Shown here: positions 28,002-37,737 of the stretch, piece by piece
Layout: each line of letters begins with the position of its first letter
How positions within the stretch are numbered: position 1 is the first letter of the stretch
Assembly: GCA_013824165.1 (NCBI GenBank)
Contig: PNNH01000030.1
Coordinates: 1-62,719 of the forward strand
Source of the DNA: Methylibium sp.
GTDB taxonomy: Bacteria > Pseudomonadota > Gammaproteobacteria > Burkholderiales > Burkholderiaceae_C
Direction: 5' to 3'
DNA: 62,719 nucleotides
Notes under the pieces: model-generated
Seen by the model: the letters and a program-made list of their open reading frames with translations, nothing else
Told to the model about the DNA's origin: nothing
The model's database searches: none
Program-made: the position numbers and the translations under genes

Positions 28002-29978
28002 ATGAAGAGCAGCACCAACAAGAAGACGCAGCTGGCCCTGATCGGCGCCGCCGCCCTGATCACCCTGCCCGCGCTGAGCCTGGCCCAAACCACGCCAGCC
28101 CCGGCCGCAACGGTCCAGCAGGCCACCACCGCCCCGATCCCGCTGCGCGACTTCTTCCGCAGCCCCGAGCGCGCCTACTACCGCCTCAGCAAGAGCGGCC
28201 AGTGGATGAGCTTCATGCAGCCCGCCGTGGGCGACGGCGGCACGGCCAAGCGCATGAATCTGTTCGTGCAGGCCTTTGACGGCAAGCAGCTCGTTGGCGA
28301 GCCGCGTCAGCTGACGCGCGAAAGCGCCCGCGACATCGGCGGCTACTTCTGGAAGGGTGACGACACCCTGCTGTATGTGAAGGACTTCGGCGGCGACGAG
28401 AACTTCCACGTCGTCGCGGTGGACGTCAAGACCGGCAAGGTGACCGACCTGACCCCCGGCGACGCGCTGCGCGCGCAGCTGGTCAACGACCTGCGCGAGG
28501 ACCCCGAGCACATCCTTGTCAGCCACAACCAGCGCGACAAGCGCGTGTTCGATGTGGTGCGCATCAACGTGAAGACCGGCGCGCAGACCGTGGTGGCGCA
28601 GAACCCGGGCAATATCGTCGGCTGGCAGACCGACCACGCCGGCAAGGTGCGCATGGCCATCGCCAGCGACGGCGTCAACAACGCGCTGCTCTACCGCGAC
28701 AAGGAAGACGAGGCCTTCAAGCCCATCATCACCACCGACTTCCGCACCAGCGTCTCGCCGGTGCTGTTCGACTTCGACAACAAGAAGTTCTACGCCGCCT
28801 CCAACCGCGGGCGCGACAAGGCTGCCCTGGTGCTGATCGATCCGGCCAAGCCTGCGGCCGAAGCTGAGCAAATGGTCTATGCCCACCCCGAGGTGGATGT
28901 GGCAGGTGCCAGCTACTCACGCCTGCGCAAGGTGCTGACTACGGCCAACTACGTCACCGACAAGCCGGGCGAGCATTTCTTCGACGCCGACACGCGCCAG
29001 CTGATGGAGCGCCTGCGCGCCAAGCTGCCGGGCTATGAAGTGAACCTGCAGAGTGCCACAGACGACGAGCAGCGCTTCATCGTGGCCGCCTACAACGACC
29101 GCACGCAGGGCGCGCGCTATGTCTACGACCGTAAGAGCGATGCACTGGTGAAGATGGGCGATATCGCGCCCTGGCTGCCCGAGGCGCGCATGGCCCGCAT
29201 GCAGCCCATCAGCTACAAGAGCCGCGATGGCCTGACCATCAACGGCTACCTGACGCTGCCGGCCGGCAAGGAGCAAGCCAAGAACGTTGCCTGCGTGGTC
29301 AACCCGCACGGCGGCCCCTGGGCCCGCGATGTCTGGGGCTACAACCCCGAGGTGCAGTTCCTGGCCAGCCGCGGCTACTGCGTGCTGCAGATGAACTTCC
29401 GCGGTTCCACCGGCTATGGACGCGCCTTCTGGGAGGCCAGCTTCAACCAGTGGGGCCTGACGATGCAGGACGACATCACCGATGGCGTTCAGTGGCTGAT
29501 CAAGCAGGGCGTGGCCGATCCCAAGCGCATCGGCATCTATGGGGCCAGCTACGGCGGCTATGCCACGCTGGCAGGCATCACCACCACGCCGGACCTTTAT
29601 GCCGCCGCGGTGGACTATGTGGGCGTGAGCAATCTGCTGACCTTCATGAACAGCATCCCGCCTTATTGGAAGCCCTTCCTGGAGAAGCTGCACGCGATGG
29701 TGGGCCACCCGGAGAAGGACAAGGAACGCCTGACGGCCACCTCGCCGGCCCTGAACGCCGACAAGATCAAGACCCCGCTGTTCATCGCCCAGGGCGCCAA
29801 GGACCCGCGTGTGGTCAAGAGCGAGAGCGACCAGATGGTGGAAGCACTGAAGAAGCGCGGCGTGACCGTGCAATACATGGTCAAGGACAACGAAGGCCAC
29901 GGTTTCGCCAACGAGGAAAACCGCTTCGAGTTCTACGAGGCGATGGAGAAGTTCCTGGCCCAGCACCTGAAGCCCTGA
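28002..29978 (+). CDS. S9-family prolyl oligopeptidase-like peptidase
   Basis: A 658-residue exported serine peptidase: signal peptide about 1-28 (ending SLAQ), a seven-bladed-propeller type N-terminal region to about 400 and a C-terminal alpha/beta-hydrolase domain with S516 (GASYGGY), D601 (AKDPRV) and H633 (EGHGF) as the catalytic triad. It is expected to be a periplasmic acylaminoacyl- or dipeptidyl-peptidase. AGGAGG lies six bases before the ATG at 28002, which settles the start over an in-frame GTG at 27978. A strong terminator follows. Confidence 0.92.
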   Translation: MKSSTNKKTQLALIGAAALITLPALSLAQTTPAPAATVQQATTAPIPLRDFFRSPERAYYRLSKSGQWMSFMQPAVGDGGTAKRMNLFVQAFDGKQLVGEPRQLTRESARDIGGYFWKGDDTLLYVKDFGGDENFHVVAVDVKTGKVTDLTPGDALRAQLVNDLREDPEHILVSHNQRDKRVFDVVRINVKTGAQTVVAQNPGNIVGWQTDHAGKVRMAIASDGVNNALLYRDKEDEAFKPIITTDFRTSVSPVLFDFDNKKFYAASNRGRDKAALVLIDPAKPAAEAEQMVYAHPEVDVAGASYSRLRKVLTTANYVTDKPGEHFFDADTRQLMERLRAKLPGYEVNLQSATDDEQRFIVAAYNDRTQGARYVYDRKSDALVKMGDIAPWLPEARMARMQPISYKSRDGLTINGYLTLPAGKEQAKNVACVVNPHGGPWARDVWGYNPEVQFLASRGYCVLQMNFRGSTGYGRAFWEASFNQWGLTMQDDITDGVQWLIKQGVADPKRIGIYGASYGGYATLAGITTTPDLYAAAVDYVGVSNLLTFMNSIPPYWKPFLEKLHAMVGHPEKDKERLTATSPALNADKIKTPLFIAQGAKDPRVVKSESDQMVEALKKRGVTVQYMVKDNEGHGFANEENRFEFYEAMEKFLAQHLKP

Positions 29979-29996
29979 GCGGAAGGCGCGATACGC

Positions 29997-30028
29997 AAAG
30001 GGGGTCAGTTCACATTGGCCCCCTTTTT
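29997..30028 (+). terminator. rho-independent terminator of the S9 peptidase gene
   Basis: AAAGGGGG pairs with CCCCCTTT across a 14-base loop, and the stem runs into TTTTT, 18 bases after the stop codon. Confidence 0.82.
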
Positions 30029-30304
30029 CACTTGGCGCTTCCCTTGGTCAGTAGCACCTCCTGCATATAGCGATGGCGCGCAGAAGAGCCGGCAGACCTG
30101 ATCGATGCTGGCAGGTCGTATCTGCCGAGCGCCAGCACAGGGAACACGCGAGGCGGCATGCGAGGCTGATAACACTATCCGTTAGCCATCGAGCCCTCGC
30201 CGGGCCAAGGTCTCGACAAGCCATTTCTCAAAAACGACCGCTTGCGACTTGTTTGTCGCTCCGAGACTTTCTGAGTCCCAATGACGCGCCAAATTGGAAG
30301 TTGG
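30029..30304. other. intergenic stretch without convincing genes
   Basis: About 275 bases between the peptidase terminator and the TonB-like gene (convergent). Open frames here have no family features and composition is less GC-rich than the flanks. I see no clear RNA, repeat or promoter. Confidence 0.5.
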
Positions 30305-30700
30305 CTATTTCGACCGGCCCCAATTGGCCGGTACATGCACAGGCAGAGCCAGCGTCACCTCGGTAGGCGCGCCGCCAAAGGTATAGGGCTTGAAGCGCAT
30401 TGCCCGCAGCGCGTGGATAGAGGATTCGTCCAGGTCCGGGTTGCCGCACGATTCGATCAGCACCACCCGAGCCACGGTTCCTTCGCGGGTGATGTGCGCC
30501 TTGAGCACCGCAGGGCCGACCACCCGGCCTTTGCTGACAACACCTGGGACATCGAGCCGGAACACCGTCAGCGAGCGCAGCTCCTCGAGCTTGACTACTG
30601 TGTCGGGCCACGCCGTGGCGGCCTCATCCGCAGCAGCGGCGCCATGGGAGAAGCACCAGAGCACGAGGGTCAGGGCGATGCAGATGGCTGATCGGAGCAT
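30305..30700 (-). CDS. small exported protein with TonB C-terminal domain
   Basis: A 131-residue protein with a signal peptide (about 1-22, ending GAAAA) and a TonB/TolA-type C-terminal domain over about 50-125: VLKAHITREGTVARVVLIESCG followed by FKPYTFGGAPTEVTLALPV. It lacks the proline-rich spacer and the membrane anchor of a true TonB, so it is a stand-alone periplasmic domain whose partner is unknown. ATG 30700 places the signal peptide at the N terminus. The neighbouring gene on the same strand is a small membrane protein 44 bases upstream. Composition is lower in GC than the surrounding genes. Confidence 0.78.
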   Translation of the reverse strand: MLRSAICIALTLVLWCFSHGAAAADEAATAWPDTVVKLEELRSLTVFRLDVPGVVSKGRVVGPAVLKAHITREGTVARVVLIESCGNPDLDESSIHALRAMRFKPYTFGGAPTEVTLALPVHVPANWGRSK

Positions 30701-30744
30701 GGGGTGATGGGTAATTTGATTTGAATGGCTTGAGTGGTCCGGCC

Positions 30745-31131
30745 TCATTCCTTACTTGCCGCCTGCGCTGCGCGTTGCTTGAGGATCGCGAAACTCATTC
30801 GCAGATAGCCGAGTGCGAAGAGAAGTGCAAACACCGAGTACGCCGTATAGGTCACCAGCAGCGCAACAGGACCAAAAAGCATTTCAAGGTCGCCGCCCAT
30901 CAATTGGACCAAGGCCCACCATCCGCAAAGAAGAACGACACTGACGAGCACCGCCCAACGCCCCGGAAGTCGCGTCTTTAAAGCTACCGCAAGTGCAGCG
31001 CCCACAACGCATACAAAGGCCAAAGCGCCAAGGATGAAGCCGATCGCGCTGATTGTCGCGAGTTGGTCCACCTCAGCTGGCGTAGGGGGCCTGAAGGCGA
31101 AGACCTCGGTCGGTGATGAGTCACTGGTCAT
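30745..31131 (-). CDS. small membrane protein, unknown
   Basis: A 128-residue protein with three or four hydrophobic segments (about 27-52, 57-78, 85-110) and a basic C terminus. I recognise no family. It lies upstream of the TonB-domain gene on the same strand, 44 bases apart, so the pair may form an operon. GC content is lower than the neighbouring core genes, which hints at later acquisition. Confidence 0.62.
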   Translation of the reverse strand: MTSDSSPTEVFAFRPPTPAEVDQLATISAIGFILGALAFVCVVGAALAVALKTRLPGRWAVLVSVVLLCGWWALVQLMGGDLEMLFGPVALLVTYTAYSVFALLFALGYLRMSFAILKQRAAQAASKE

Positions 31132-31408
31132 GTAACGACTGGCCAAGATGGCCTCGTCAACTCGGGTGGCGCGACCCCAGCGACGCCATGGCTTACAAGC
31201 CATGGGGCCTGCAGAGCCACACAAAAACCCCAAGCAGACTGGCTGCCGGTCCGTCGTGAGTTGATGGAAAGCTGGGCCGCGATTCTGGAATCTAGCACGC
31301 CAGGCCAGGGTCGGCCGCAGCCAAGCCAGCCAGGGCGACGCTTCGCCGCCTAGCCATCCCAATTCCTGCGCTGCGCGTCCGGCTCCGCGCGCCTCACCTC
31401 GCCGATCA
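31132..31408. other. intergenic region with a palindrome
   Basis: 277 bases between the small membrane protein gene and the NUDIX gene. It holds one perfect dyad, CCATGGCTT-AC-AAGCCATGG at 31186-31205, 55 bases upstream of the membrane protein start, which could be an operator for that gene. Nothing else is seen. Confidence 0.45.
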
Positions 31409-31990
31409 TCAGCCCGCCTCCATCCCCAGCGCCTTGAGCTTGGCCAACACCGCATCGAAGCGCGCCTCGCCCTGCCCCGCCAGCTGGGTCAGCGGCCACC
31501 AGGCCACACCGCCCACTTCCTGCTCTTGCGCCTGCAGGGCTTCGGCCGCATCGTCATCGGCGGCCTGCAGCAGGTAGGCGTAGTCGTGGTGCCAGTGCGC
31601 GCCCTCGCCCTTGCGGGGATTGGCGGCAATCGCGTGGCTGTCGATGTCCAGCGGCACAGCGGCCGGCCACAGCGGGTGGGCGCGCAGCGACTGCAGGCCG
31701 GTTTCTTCGCGCACCTCGCGGCAGGCCGAGTCCCACAGGCTCTGGCCCGACTCGTGGTGGCCGCCGGGCTGCAGCCAGCGGCCGATGATGCGGTGCTGGA
31801 TCATCAGCACGCGCGCGCTGGCGGCGTCCAGCACGATGGCGCTGGTCGTCACATGGCCGCGCATATTGGCGCGGCTCAGCGGGTCGTGCGGGTCTTCATC
31901 GAGCTGCAGCCGCAGCGCCTGCAGGCGCTGGCGCTCAGCCGGGAACAGGTCGAGATAGTCGTGGAGTTGCTGGTGGGCTTGTTGGCGCAT
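31409..31990 (-). CDS. NUDIX hydrolase
   Basis: A 193-residue NUDIX protein. The NUDIX box runs from GGHHESGQSL through REVREETGL (about residues 75-97), with the REVREE core glutamates intact for Mg2+ coordination, so it should hydrolyse a nucleoside-diphosphate-linked compound. An N-terminal helical extension of about 40 residues precedes the domain. I start at ATG 31990 (MRQQAH); ATG 32026 would add 12 residues. It ends well before the membrane protein gene and starts 60 bases after the GGDEF/EAL gene on the same strand. Confidence 0.85.
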   Translation of the reverse strand: MRQQAHQQLHDYLDLFPAERQRLQALRLQLDEDPHDPLSRANMRGHVTTSAIVLDAASARVLMIQHRIIGRWLQPGGHHESGQSLWDSACREVREETGLQSLRAHPLWPAAVPLDIDSHAIAANPRKGEGAHWHHDYAYLLQAADDDAAEALQAQEQEVGGVAWWPLTQLAGQGEARFDAVLAKLKALGMEAG

Positions 31991-32050
31991 GATGCGCGCG
32001 ATTGTCGCGCCAATCCGGACGCTCATTCCACGCGCTATGCGCTATTCACC

Positions 32051-33784
32051 TCAGTAGCTGCTGACCAGCCAGTCCTGGCTGGCCTGCTGCTCCAGCTGGC
32101 GCAGCAGCGCCGGCACCTGCTCGGCCGGCACGGCACGCGAGAACAGCCAGCCCTGCAGTTCGTCGCAGCCCTCGCGCTGAAGGAAGGCGCGCTGCGCCTC
32201 GTCCTCGACGCCTTCGGCCACCACCGTCTTGCCCAGGGTCTTGGCCAGGCCGATCACCGCACGTGTCAGCACTGCGTCCTGCTCGTCCTGCATCACGCCT
32301 TGCACAAAGCTGCGGTCGATCTTCAGGCGCTGCACCGGCATCTGGCGCAGATGGCCCAGCGAGGAGTAGCCCATGCCGAAATCGTCCAGCGCCAGCCGCA
32401 CGCCCAGTGCCGCCACGCGCTCCAGCAGCTCGCGCGCCTGCTCGCCGTTGCTCATCGCCGCGCTTTCGGTGATCTCCAGCTCCAGCAGCGCCGGCGGCAC
32501 CTGCCATTGCGCCAACAGCTCCTCCAGCCGCAGCGCAAACCGCGGCTGGCGGAGCTGGTGGGTCGAGATGTTGACGGCCACCCGCAGCGCCAGCCCCTGG
32601 GCCTGCCAGCGGACGATTTGCTGGCAGGCGCTGTCCAGCACCCAGTCGCCCAGAGGCTGGATCAGCCCGCAGCTCTCGGCCACCGGCACGAAGCGCGCCG
32701 GCGACACCTCGCCCAGCTCCGGATCGGTCCAGCGCAGCAGCGCCTCGACGCCGACCACGCGGCCGCTGCGTGCGCAGACCTGCGGCTGGAAGTGCAGGCG
32801 CAGCGCGTCGGCCTGCAGCGCACGCTTGAGCCGGCCTTGCAGCTGCGCGCGCTCTTCCATGTGTTGCGCCATCTGCGCGTCGTAGACCAGATAGGTGCCG
32901 CGCCCGGCTTCCTTGGCGCGGTACATCGCGATGTCGGCACGGCGCAGCAGCACGTCGCCACTGCCGCCGTCGCCGGGCGCGAACACCACACCGATGCTGG
33001 CCCCCGGCGAGATGTCGTGATTCCCCGAGCGCCAGGGCTGGCCGATGGCGACCACCAGCTTCTCGACCACGGTCAGCGTGGCCGGCACCGAGCCCTGGTC
33101 GCGCAGCAGCACGGCGAACTCGTCACCTCCCAGCCGCGCCAGCACATCGCCTTCGCGCAGCACGCCGCGCATGCGTTGCGCCACCTCGCGCAGCAGCTGG
33201 TCGCCGACATGGTGACCATGGCCGTCGTTGACGGATTTGAAGTCATCCAGATCGACCAGCAGCAGGGCCAGCGGGCGTTCGCTGCGCAAGGCCTGCACCA
33301 CCGCCTGGGTCAGCAGCTCGGTGAACATATAGCGGCTGTAGAGGCCGGTCAGCTCGTCGTGCATGGCCAGGTATTCGGCCTTGGCATGCAGCGCTCGCAG
33401 CTGGCTGACGTCGCGCACCACCGCCAGCGCCATGCGTTCGCCACCCAGCCGGAACAGGCCCAGCGAGATATCCACCGGCACGGCCTGCCCGTCGCTTCTG
33501 CAAAGGCTCAGGTCGGCCACCCGGCCCATCGGCCGCAGATCCGGCATGTCGAAGAAGCGCTGCAGATGCCGGTCATGGCCGGCACGTGCCTGCGGCGGCA
33601 GCAGCTGGCTCAGTGGCTCGCCCACCAGGGCGTCGCCGGCATGGCCGCTGATGTCCTGGATCGCCGTGTTGGCGCACACCACCACGCCTTGCTGGTTGAC
33701 CACCAGCACGCCGTCCGGGATCAGGTCGACCCATTGCACCAGTTGATCCCAGGACAAGGGCGCACCCGCCAGCACTTCAACCAT
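32051..33784 (-). CDS. PAS-GGDEF-EAL cyclic-di-GMP signalling protein
   Basis: A 577-residue cytoplasmic protein without membrane segments: a PAS domain (about 8-125), GGDEF domain (about 140-300) and EAL domain (about 315-565). GGDEF is intact (ARLGGDEF) with an upstream RxxD inhibitory site (REGD), and the EAL domain keeps [22 protein letters not shown] and AEGVE. Both synthesis and breakdown of c-di-GMP are possible; many such hybrids act mainly as phosphodiesterases. The ATG overlaps the end of the chemoreceptor gene by 8 bases (ATGGTTGA), so the two are translationally coupled and probably share a sensory input. Confidence 0.9.
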   Translation of the reverse strand: MVEVLAGAPLSWDQLVQWVDLIPDGVLVVNQQGVVVCANTAIQDISGHAGDALVGEPLSQLLPPQARAGHDRHLQRFFDMPDLRPMGRVADLSLCRSDGQAVPVDISLGLFRLGGERMALAVVRDVSQLRALHAKAEYLAMHDELTGLYSRYMFTELLTQAVVQALRSERPLALLLVDLDDFKSVNDGHGHHVGDQLLREVAQRMRGVLREGDVLARLGGDEFAVLLRDQGSVPATLTVVEKLVVAIGQPWRSGNHDISPGASIGVVFAPGDGGSGDVLLRRADIAMYRAKEAGRGTYLVYDAQMAQHMEERAQLQGRLKRALQADALRLHFQPQVCARSGRVVGVEALLRWTDPELGEVSPARFVPVAESCGLIQPLGDWVLDSACQQIVRWQAQGLALRVAVNISTHQLRQPRFALRLEELLAQWQVPPALLELEITESAAMSNGEQARELLERVAALGVRLALDDFGMGYSSLGHLRQMPVQRLKIDRSFVQGVMQDEQDAVLTRAVIGLAKTLGKTVVAEGVEDEAQRAFLQREGCDELQGWLFSRAVPAEQVPALLRQLEQQASQDWLVSSY

Positions 33785-35333
33785 GCCTGAACACACCCAC
33801 GGCTTTGCCCAACCAGTCCACTTGCGAGCGCATCGCCTGCGCGGTGGCCGTCGACTGCTCGGCCATGGCGGCGTTCTGCTGCGTCATCTCGTCCAGCGAC
33901 TCGACCTGCGCGTGCACCTGCTCGATGCCGCGCGCCTGTTCGCCGGTGGCGGCGCTGATGTCGGCGATCAGCGTCGCCACGCGCTGCACCTGCTCGACCA
34001 GCCCATCCATCGCCTGGCGTGAGCCGCTCACCAGGGTCGTGCCCGCGTGCACGCGCTCGGCGCTGTCGCCGATCAGCGCCTTGATCTGACGCGCGGCCTC
34101 CTGGCTGCGCTGCGCCAGGCGCCGCACCTCGGCGGCGACGACGGCAAAGCCGCGGCCCTGCTCGCCGGCGCGCGCCGCCTCGACCGCAGCATTCAGCGCC
34201 AGCAGATTGGTCTGGAAGGCGATGCCGTCGATGACGCCGATGATCTCGCCGATCTGCCCGCTGGACTGGCTGATCTGGCGCATGTTGTGCTCGACCTGGC
34301 CGACCAGTTGATTCACCTGGCTGGCCGCCTGGCCCATCACGCCGGCCGAGTGGCTGGCTTCGCTGGCCGTGTGGGCGTTCTGGCCCACGCTAGCAGTCAG
34401 CTCGGTCAGCGCTGACGCGGCCTCGGCCAGGCTCTGCGAGGTCTGGCCGGTGCGCTCGCCCAGGTCGGCGTTGGCCGCCTCCAGCTGGCTGGACACCGCT
34501 TGCAGGCCATGCACCTGCTCGCCCACATCGGCAACCAGCGCGCGCACGTTCAGGCCTGCCTGGTTGAGCGAGCGCAGGATGGCGCCGATCGCATCCACGC
34601 GGTCCAGCCGCACATTGGCGTCGAACTGGCCGGCGGCCACATCGGCGGCCTGCTGCGCCACGAGCTGCAGCGGCCGGGCCAGCTGCGCCTGCAGCCAGAG
34701 ATCCAGCAGCGCGATGACGGCGGCGCTGCCCAGCGCCAGCAGCGGCAGATTCGCGGTCGGCAGTCCGGCCCAGGCGGCCATGCCCAGGAACAGCGGCCAC
34801 AGCGGCCACAGAGCCAGCCGGATGCGGGTAGAGACCGAGGCCGTCTTCATCAGCCGGTCGCGCCAGCCTGCCGGGCCGCTGCGCAGCACCAGGCCGCGGA
34901 AGAAGGACAGCCCCTTGGCGCGCCCGTCGCGGATGCGCTGGTAGAGCGCCTCGGCCTGCTGCACCTCGTCGCGCGTGGGCAACGTGCGCACCGAGATAAA
35001 GCCGCGCATCTCGCCCTTGCGCACCACCGGCGCCACATTGGCGCGCACCCAGTAGTGGTCGCCGTCCTTGCGGCGGTTCTTCACCAGCGCCGTCCAGGCC
35101 TGGCCGCCGCGCAGCGTGGCCCACATATCGGCAAAAGCCTGCTTGGGCATGTCGGGGTGGCGCACCAGCTTGTGCGGTTGCCCCATCAGGGTCTCGGCGC
35201 TGAAGCCGCTGACCGAGACGAAGGCCGAGTTGGCGTACTCGATGTGACTGTGCACATCGGTGGTCGACATCAGCGTCGCATCCGCCGGGTAGCTGAATTC
35301 GCGCTGCGTGACCGCCTGAGATTCCGCCTCCAT
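33777..35333 (-). CDS. PAS-containing methyl-accepting chemotaxis protein (Aer-like)
   Basis: A 518-residue chemoreceptor: N-terminal PAS domain (about 20-125) with [14 protein letters not shown], two closely spaced hydrophobic helices at about 155-205, a short HAMP-like linker ([18 protein letters not shown]), and the signalling hairpin with [23 protein letters not shown]. The plan is that of Aer: a cytoplasmic PAS (often FAD-binding) plus a membrane anchor and no periplasmic domain, so it should sense redox or oxygen. ATG 35333 starts at the family position. It overlaps the GGDEF/EAL gene and follows the FNR-type gene on the same strand. Confidence 0.92.
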   Translation of the reverse strand: MEAESQAVTQREFSYPADATLMSTTDVHSHIEYANSAFVSVSGFSAETLMGQPHKLVRHPDMPKQAFADMWATLRGGQAWTALVKNRRKDGDHYWVRANVAPVVRKGEMRGFISVRTLPTRDEVQQAEALYQRIRDGRAKGLSFFRGLVLRSGPAGWRDRLMKTASVSTRIRLALWPLWPLFLGMAAWAGLPTANLPLLALGSAAVIALLDLWLQAQLARPLQLVAQQAADVAAGQFDANVRLDRVDAIGAILRSLNQAGLNVRALVADVGEQVHGLQAVSSQLEAANADLGERTGQTSQSLAEAASALTELTASVGQNAHTASEASHSAGVMGQAASQVNQLVGQVEHNMRQISQSSGQIGEIIGVIDGIAFQTNLLALNAAVEAARAGEQGRGFAVVAAEVRRLAQRSQEAARQIKALIGDSAERVHAGTTLVSGSRQAMDGLVEQVQRVATLIADISAATGEQARGIEQVHAQVESLDEMTQQNAAMAEQSTATAQAMRSQVDWLGKAVGVFRHG

Positions 35334-35498
35334 GCATGCCTCCCACACCTTCGCGTTGATCGGTTCGGGCCGCCGCGGGCCCGAGACTGCCGGCCCGCTC
35401 AGGGGCCGTCGCATTCTGTGAAGGAATGCAGCCTGAAGCTGATCCCGATCAACTGGCCGTGTGAGCCAGCGCACACTTTGGGAGGGATGTTGCGCAGA

Positions 35499-36218
35499 TC
35501 AGTCAGCAGCGCTGGAGAGACGCTCCAGCGCGGCGATGTCGAGGTCCGCCCCACGCCCGAGACGGCGCTTGACGATGCCCTGCGCCTCGAAGTCCTTCCA
35601 CAGCCGGTTGACGCTTTCGCGCGTCACGCACAGCAACTCGGCCAGCACGATCTGGCTGGGGATCTGTGTCGTTAGCGAGGGCTGGGCGGCGGCGATCAGG
35701 CGCAGCGCGGTGGCCATGCGCTGTGGCAGGCTGGGCATACGCATCAGATGGCTCCAGGCGGTGAGAGACACCACCGAGTGGCGCACGTAGCGTCCGAGCA
35801 GGCTCAGGTCCTGCGTGCTCTGCCGCATCAGGACTTGCAGCAGCGCGAATGGAAACTCGCAGACCGACACCGGCGTGAGCGCCTGGATGGTCAGCACCGC
35901 CGGCAGTCCATGGCCGGACGGTTGGCCGATCAGATGGCCGGGGCCGATGACCGCGATGGCGCGGTCAACGCCATCGATGCCAGTCTGGCGCACCACCAGC
36001 AGGCCCGACTTGATGAAGCGCATCGTGACGATCGGCTCGCCCTCGCGCTGCAGGCGCGAACCGCGCGCAAAGCTGCGCGGCAGCACATCAGCCTCGCGCC
36101 GCTGCGCGCCCAGTCCCTGGGCGGACAGCGTGATCGGGCACTGAGCCGCGAGCACGCATTGGTCACAAGGCGCCTCGCGCCGGGAGCGTACGGGCTTGCT
36201 GTTGCAGTTCGAGTCCAT
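35499..36218 (-). CDS. FNR-type oxygen-responsive transcriptional regulator
   Basis: A 239-residue CRP/FNR protein. The N terminus has C18-x2-C21-x5-C27, and C120 in VSVCEFPF matches the fourth ligand of E. coli FNR (C20, C23, C29, C122), so an oxygen-labile [4Fe-4S] cluster is expected. A sensory beta-roll (about 40-140), dimer helix and winged helix follow, with recognition helix RESVNRLW. E. coli FNR has ETISR there, so one contact residue (Ser to Asn) differs. It lies 165 bases upstream of the PAS chemoreceptor and GGDEF/EAL genes on the same strand and may control them. I start at ATG 36218. Confidence 0.9.
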   Translation of the reverse strand: MDSNCNSKPVRSRREAPCDQCVLAAQCPITLSAQGLGAQRREADVLPRSFARGSRLQREGEPIVTMRFIKSGLLVVRQTGIDGVDRAIAVIGPGHLIGQPSGHGLPAVLTIQALTPVSVCEFPFALLQVLMRQSTQDLSLLGRYVRHSVVSLTAWSHLMRMPSLPQRMATALRLIAAAQPSLTTQIPSQIVLAELLCVTRESVNRLWKDFEAQGIVKRRLGRGADLDIAALERLSSAAD

Positions 36219-36407
36219 GAGTCCACAGCCGGACAGATGGCCCGGTCTCCTCCGAAAGTTCCCCCCTGAACTGGCGAAGAGGCGCATTCTGTAGACGGAA
36301 ACATAAGCCGCCTGTGATGCAGATCACATGCCTTGAGGCGCGCAAGGGTTAACCCGTATCGAATCCCCCTCGTTCGAGGGGCGGCCACAGCTTCAGCGCC
36401 GAGCGGC

Positions 36408-36668
36408 TCAACCCAAAAGGCCTTCAGCCTTCATGGCCGCCAGCACAGCCGGCCGGGCCGCCACGCGTTCGCGAAGCGCGCACAGCTTGGGAAAGGGGCT
36501 CAGATCGACGCCCACCTGCTGGGCCCAGCAGCTGAGCATGAAGAGATAGGCATCCACGGCCGTGAAGATATCTCCCGTCTGGTAGCCCGTGTCGGCCAGC
36601 GTGCCCTCCAGCCAGGCGAACTGCTCTTGCAGGCGGCGGGCTGCCGGGGCTTTGGCCTGCGCTGCCAT
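36408..36668 (-). pseudogene. glutathione S-transferase C-terminal remnant
   Basis: A short open frame whose last 70 residues match the helical C-terminal domain of a glutathione S-transferase (AVDAYLFMLSCWAQQVGVDLS, then RVAARPAVLAAMKAEGL). A whole GST is about 200 residues, and the N-terminal thioredoxin-like domain that binds glutathione is missing. Upstream of the remnant, the reading frame meets the 3' end of the serine hydrolase gene, which ends 10 bases away. This looks like a deletion or insertion scar, and the remnant is probably non-functional. Confidence 0.65.
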
Positions 36669-36678
36669 CGCAGCAGTC

Positions 36679-37737
36679 CTACTGCGGCGCCGCACTGATC
36701 CACGCCTTGCGGATCAGCGCGCCACAGCTGGCTGAATCGGCGCCGCCACCCAGCGCGTCGGCGCGCGCCACGATGCCGTAGTAGCGCTGCCCAGCGTCGA
36801 TCCAGGGGTAGAAGCCGAATGCACCCGCGCTGCTGAAGGCGCCGTCGCCCTGGCGTGGATCGTCCTCGACCCAATGGCCCAGTGAATAGTGCCAGTCCAG
36901 GTCGGTGCGCATTGGCGTGGACAGCGCGCTGGCGCAACTGGCCGGGTTGGTGCAGACCGGATGGCTGCCCAGCTGGCGGCCGAGCTGCAGTTCCTGGCGC
37001 AGCAGCTTGCGCAGGAACAGCGCATAGGCGCTGGCACTCATGCGCGCGCCGCCCGCCAGCTGCGGCTGGGTGTAGCTCAAGGCCAGTTCGGTGCCCAGCA
37101 CGCGGCGCATCTCGGCGGCCAGGGTCTCGTTGTCCAGCGCCGCGATGCCCATGCCCTCGGGCTGGGCGCGCGCGGCATGCACCTGCATATGGCCACCGTT
37201 GTAGAAGAACTTGCCGACATGGGCGGGCGTCAGCAGGCCGTTGTCGCCTCGGGTGGCGCAGCTGCCGACGGTGTCGCCACGCTCGCAGCCCGAGAAGCCG
37301 AAGCTGGTGTAGCCGCTGCGGAAGTTCAGCGCCTCGATGTCCTGCGCGCTCGGCTGGCCGGCACGGCGCTCGACGACATAGGCGCCGTAGAGCCATTTGG
37401 AGGCCGAGGCGATGGGCATCACCGTGTCGGCCTGGTAGGTCGGGCTGGCGCCTGGCGCCGCCACCGAGCCAGCGCCCAGGCGAGCGCTGCGGTCGCCGAT
37501 CTCCCAGTAGAACGGGCGAACCGCGGCGCAGGCATTGCTGCTGCTGAGCGCCGTGCTGCTGGCGGCTGCCACGCGCGCCGCGTCGCTGATCGGCGCAGGT
37601 GCGGGCACGGGTGCCGGCGCTGGGGCCGGTGGCTCGCTGCCGCCACCACCACCACCGCAACCCAGCAGCGCAGCGCCCAACAGCGGCACGCCACCCAGCC
37701 AGGCAGACATACGCCGGACAGGTTCAGCGCGCGTCAT
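36679..37737 (-). CDS. beta-lactamase-fold serine hydrolase lipoprotein
   Basis: A 352-residue lipoprotein (signal peptide and LLGC lipobox with a following GGGGGG run and a Pro/Ala-rich linker at about 35-55). The SxxK catalytic motif is in MPIASASKWLYG near residue 115, followed by a YxN-like region and late glycine-rich strands typical of class C beta-lactamase/penicillin-binding serine hydrolases. Eight or more cysteines suggest disulfides. It could be an esterase or D,D-peptidase; true beta-lactamase activity is not shown. Its ATG overlaps the stop of the preceding small gene (ATGA), so the two are coupled. Confidence 0.82.
   Translation of the reverse strand: MTRAEPVRRMSAWLGGVPLLGAALLGCGGGGGGSEPPAPAPAPVPAPAPISDAARVAAASSTALSSSNACAAVRPFYWEIGDRSARLGAGSVAAPGASPTYQADTVMPIASASKWLYGAYVVERRAGQPSAQDIEALNFRSGYTSFGFSGCERGDTVGSCATRGDNGLLTPAHVGKFFYNGGHMQVHAARAQPEGMGIAALDNETLAAEMRRVLGTELALSYTQPQLAGGARMSASAYALFLRKLLRQELQLGRQLGSHPVCTNPASCASALSTPMRTDLDWHYSLGHWVEDDPRQGDGAFSSAGAFGFYPWIDAGQRYYGIVARADALGGGADSASCGALIRKAWISAAPQ

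Noticed and set aside
26124-28886. Very long minus-strand open frame extending upstream of the AlkD-like gene
   Set aside because: It lies antisense to the thioredoxin-like and S9 peptidase genes, has low-complexity composition typical of high-GC shadow frames, and carries no domain motif; only the 25416-26123 part is real.
30073-30366. 97-codon plus-strand open frame
   Set aside because: No ribosome-binding site or motif, and it overlaps the end of the TonB-domain gene.
31526-33790. 754-codon plus-strand open frame
   Set aside because: It is the antisense shadow of the NUDIX and GGDEF/EAL genes, whose catalytic motifs are clear on the minus strand.
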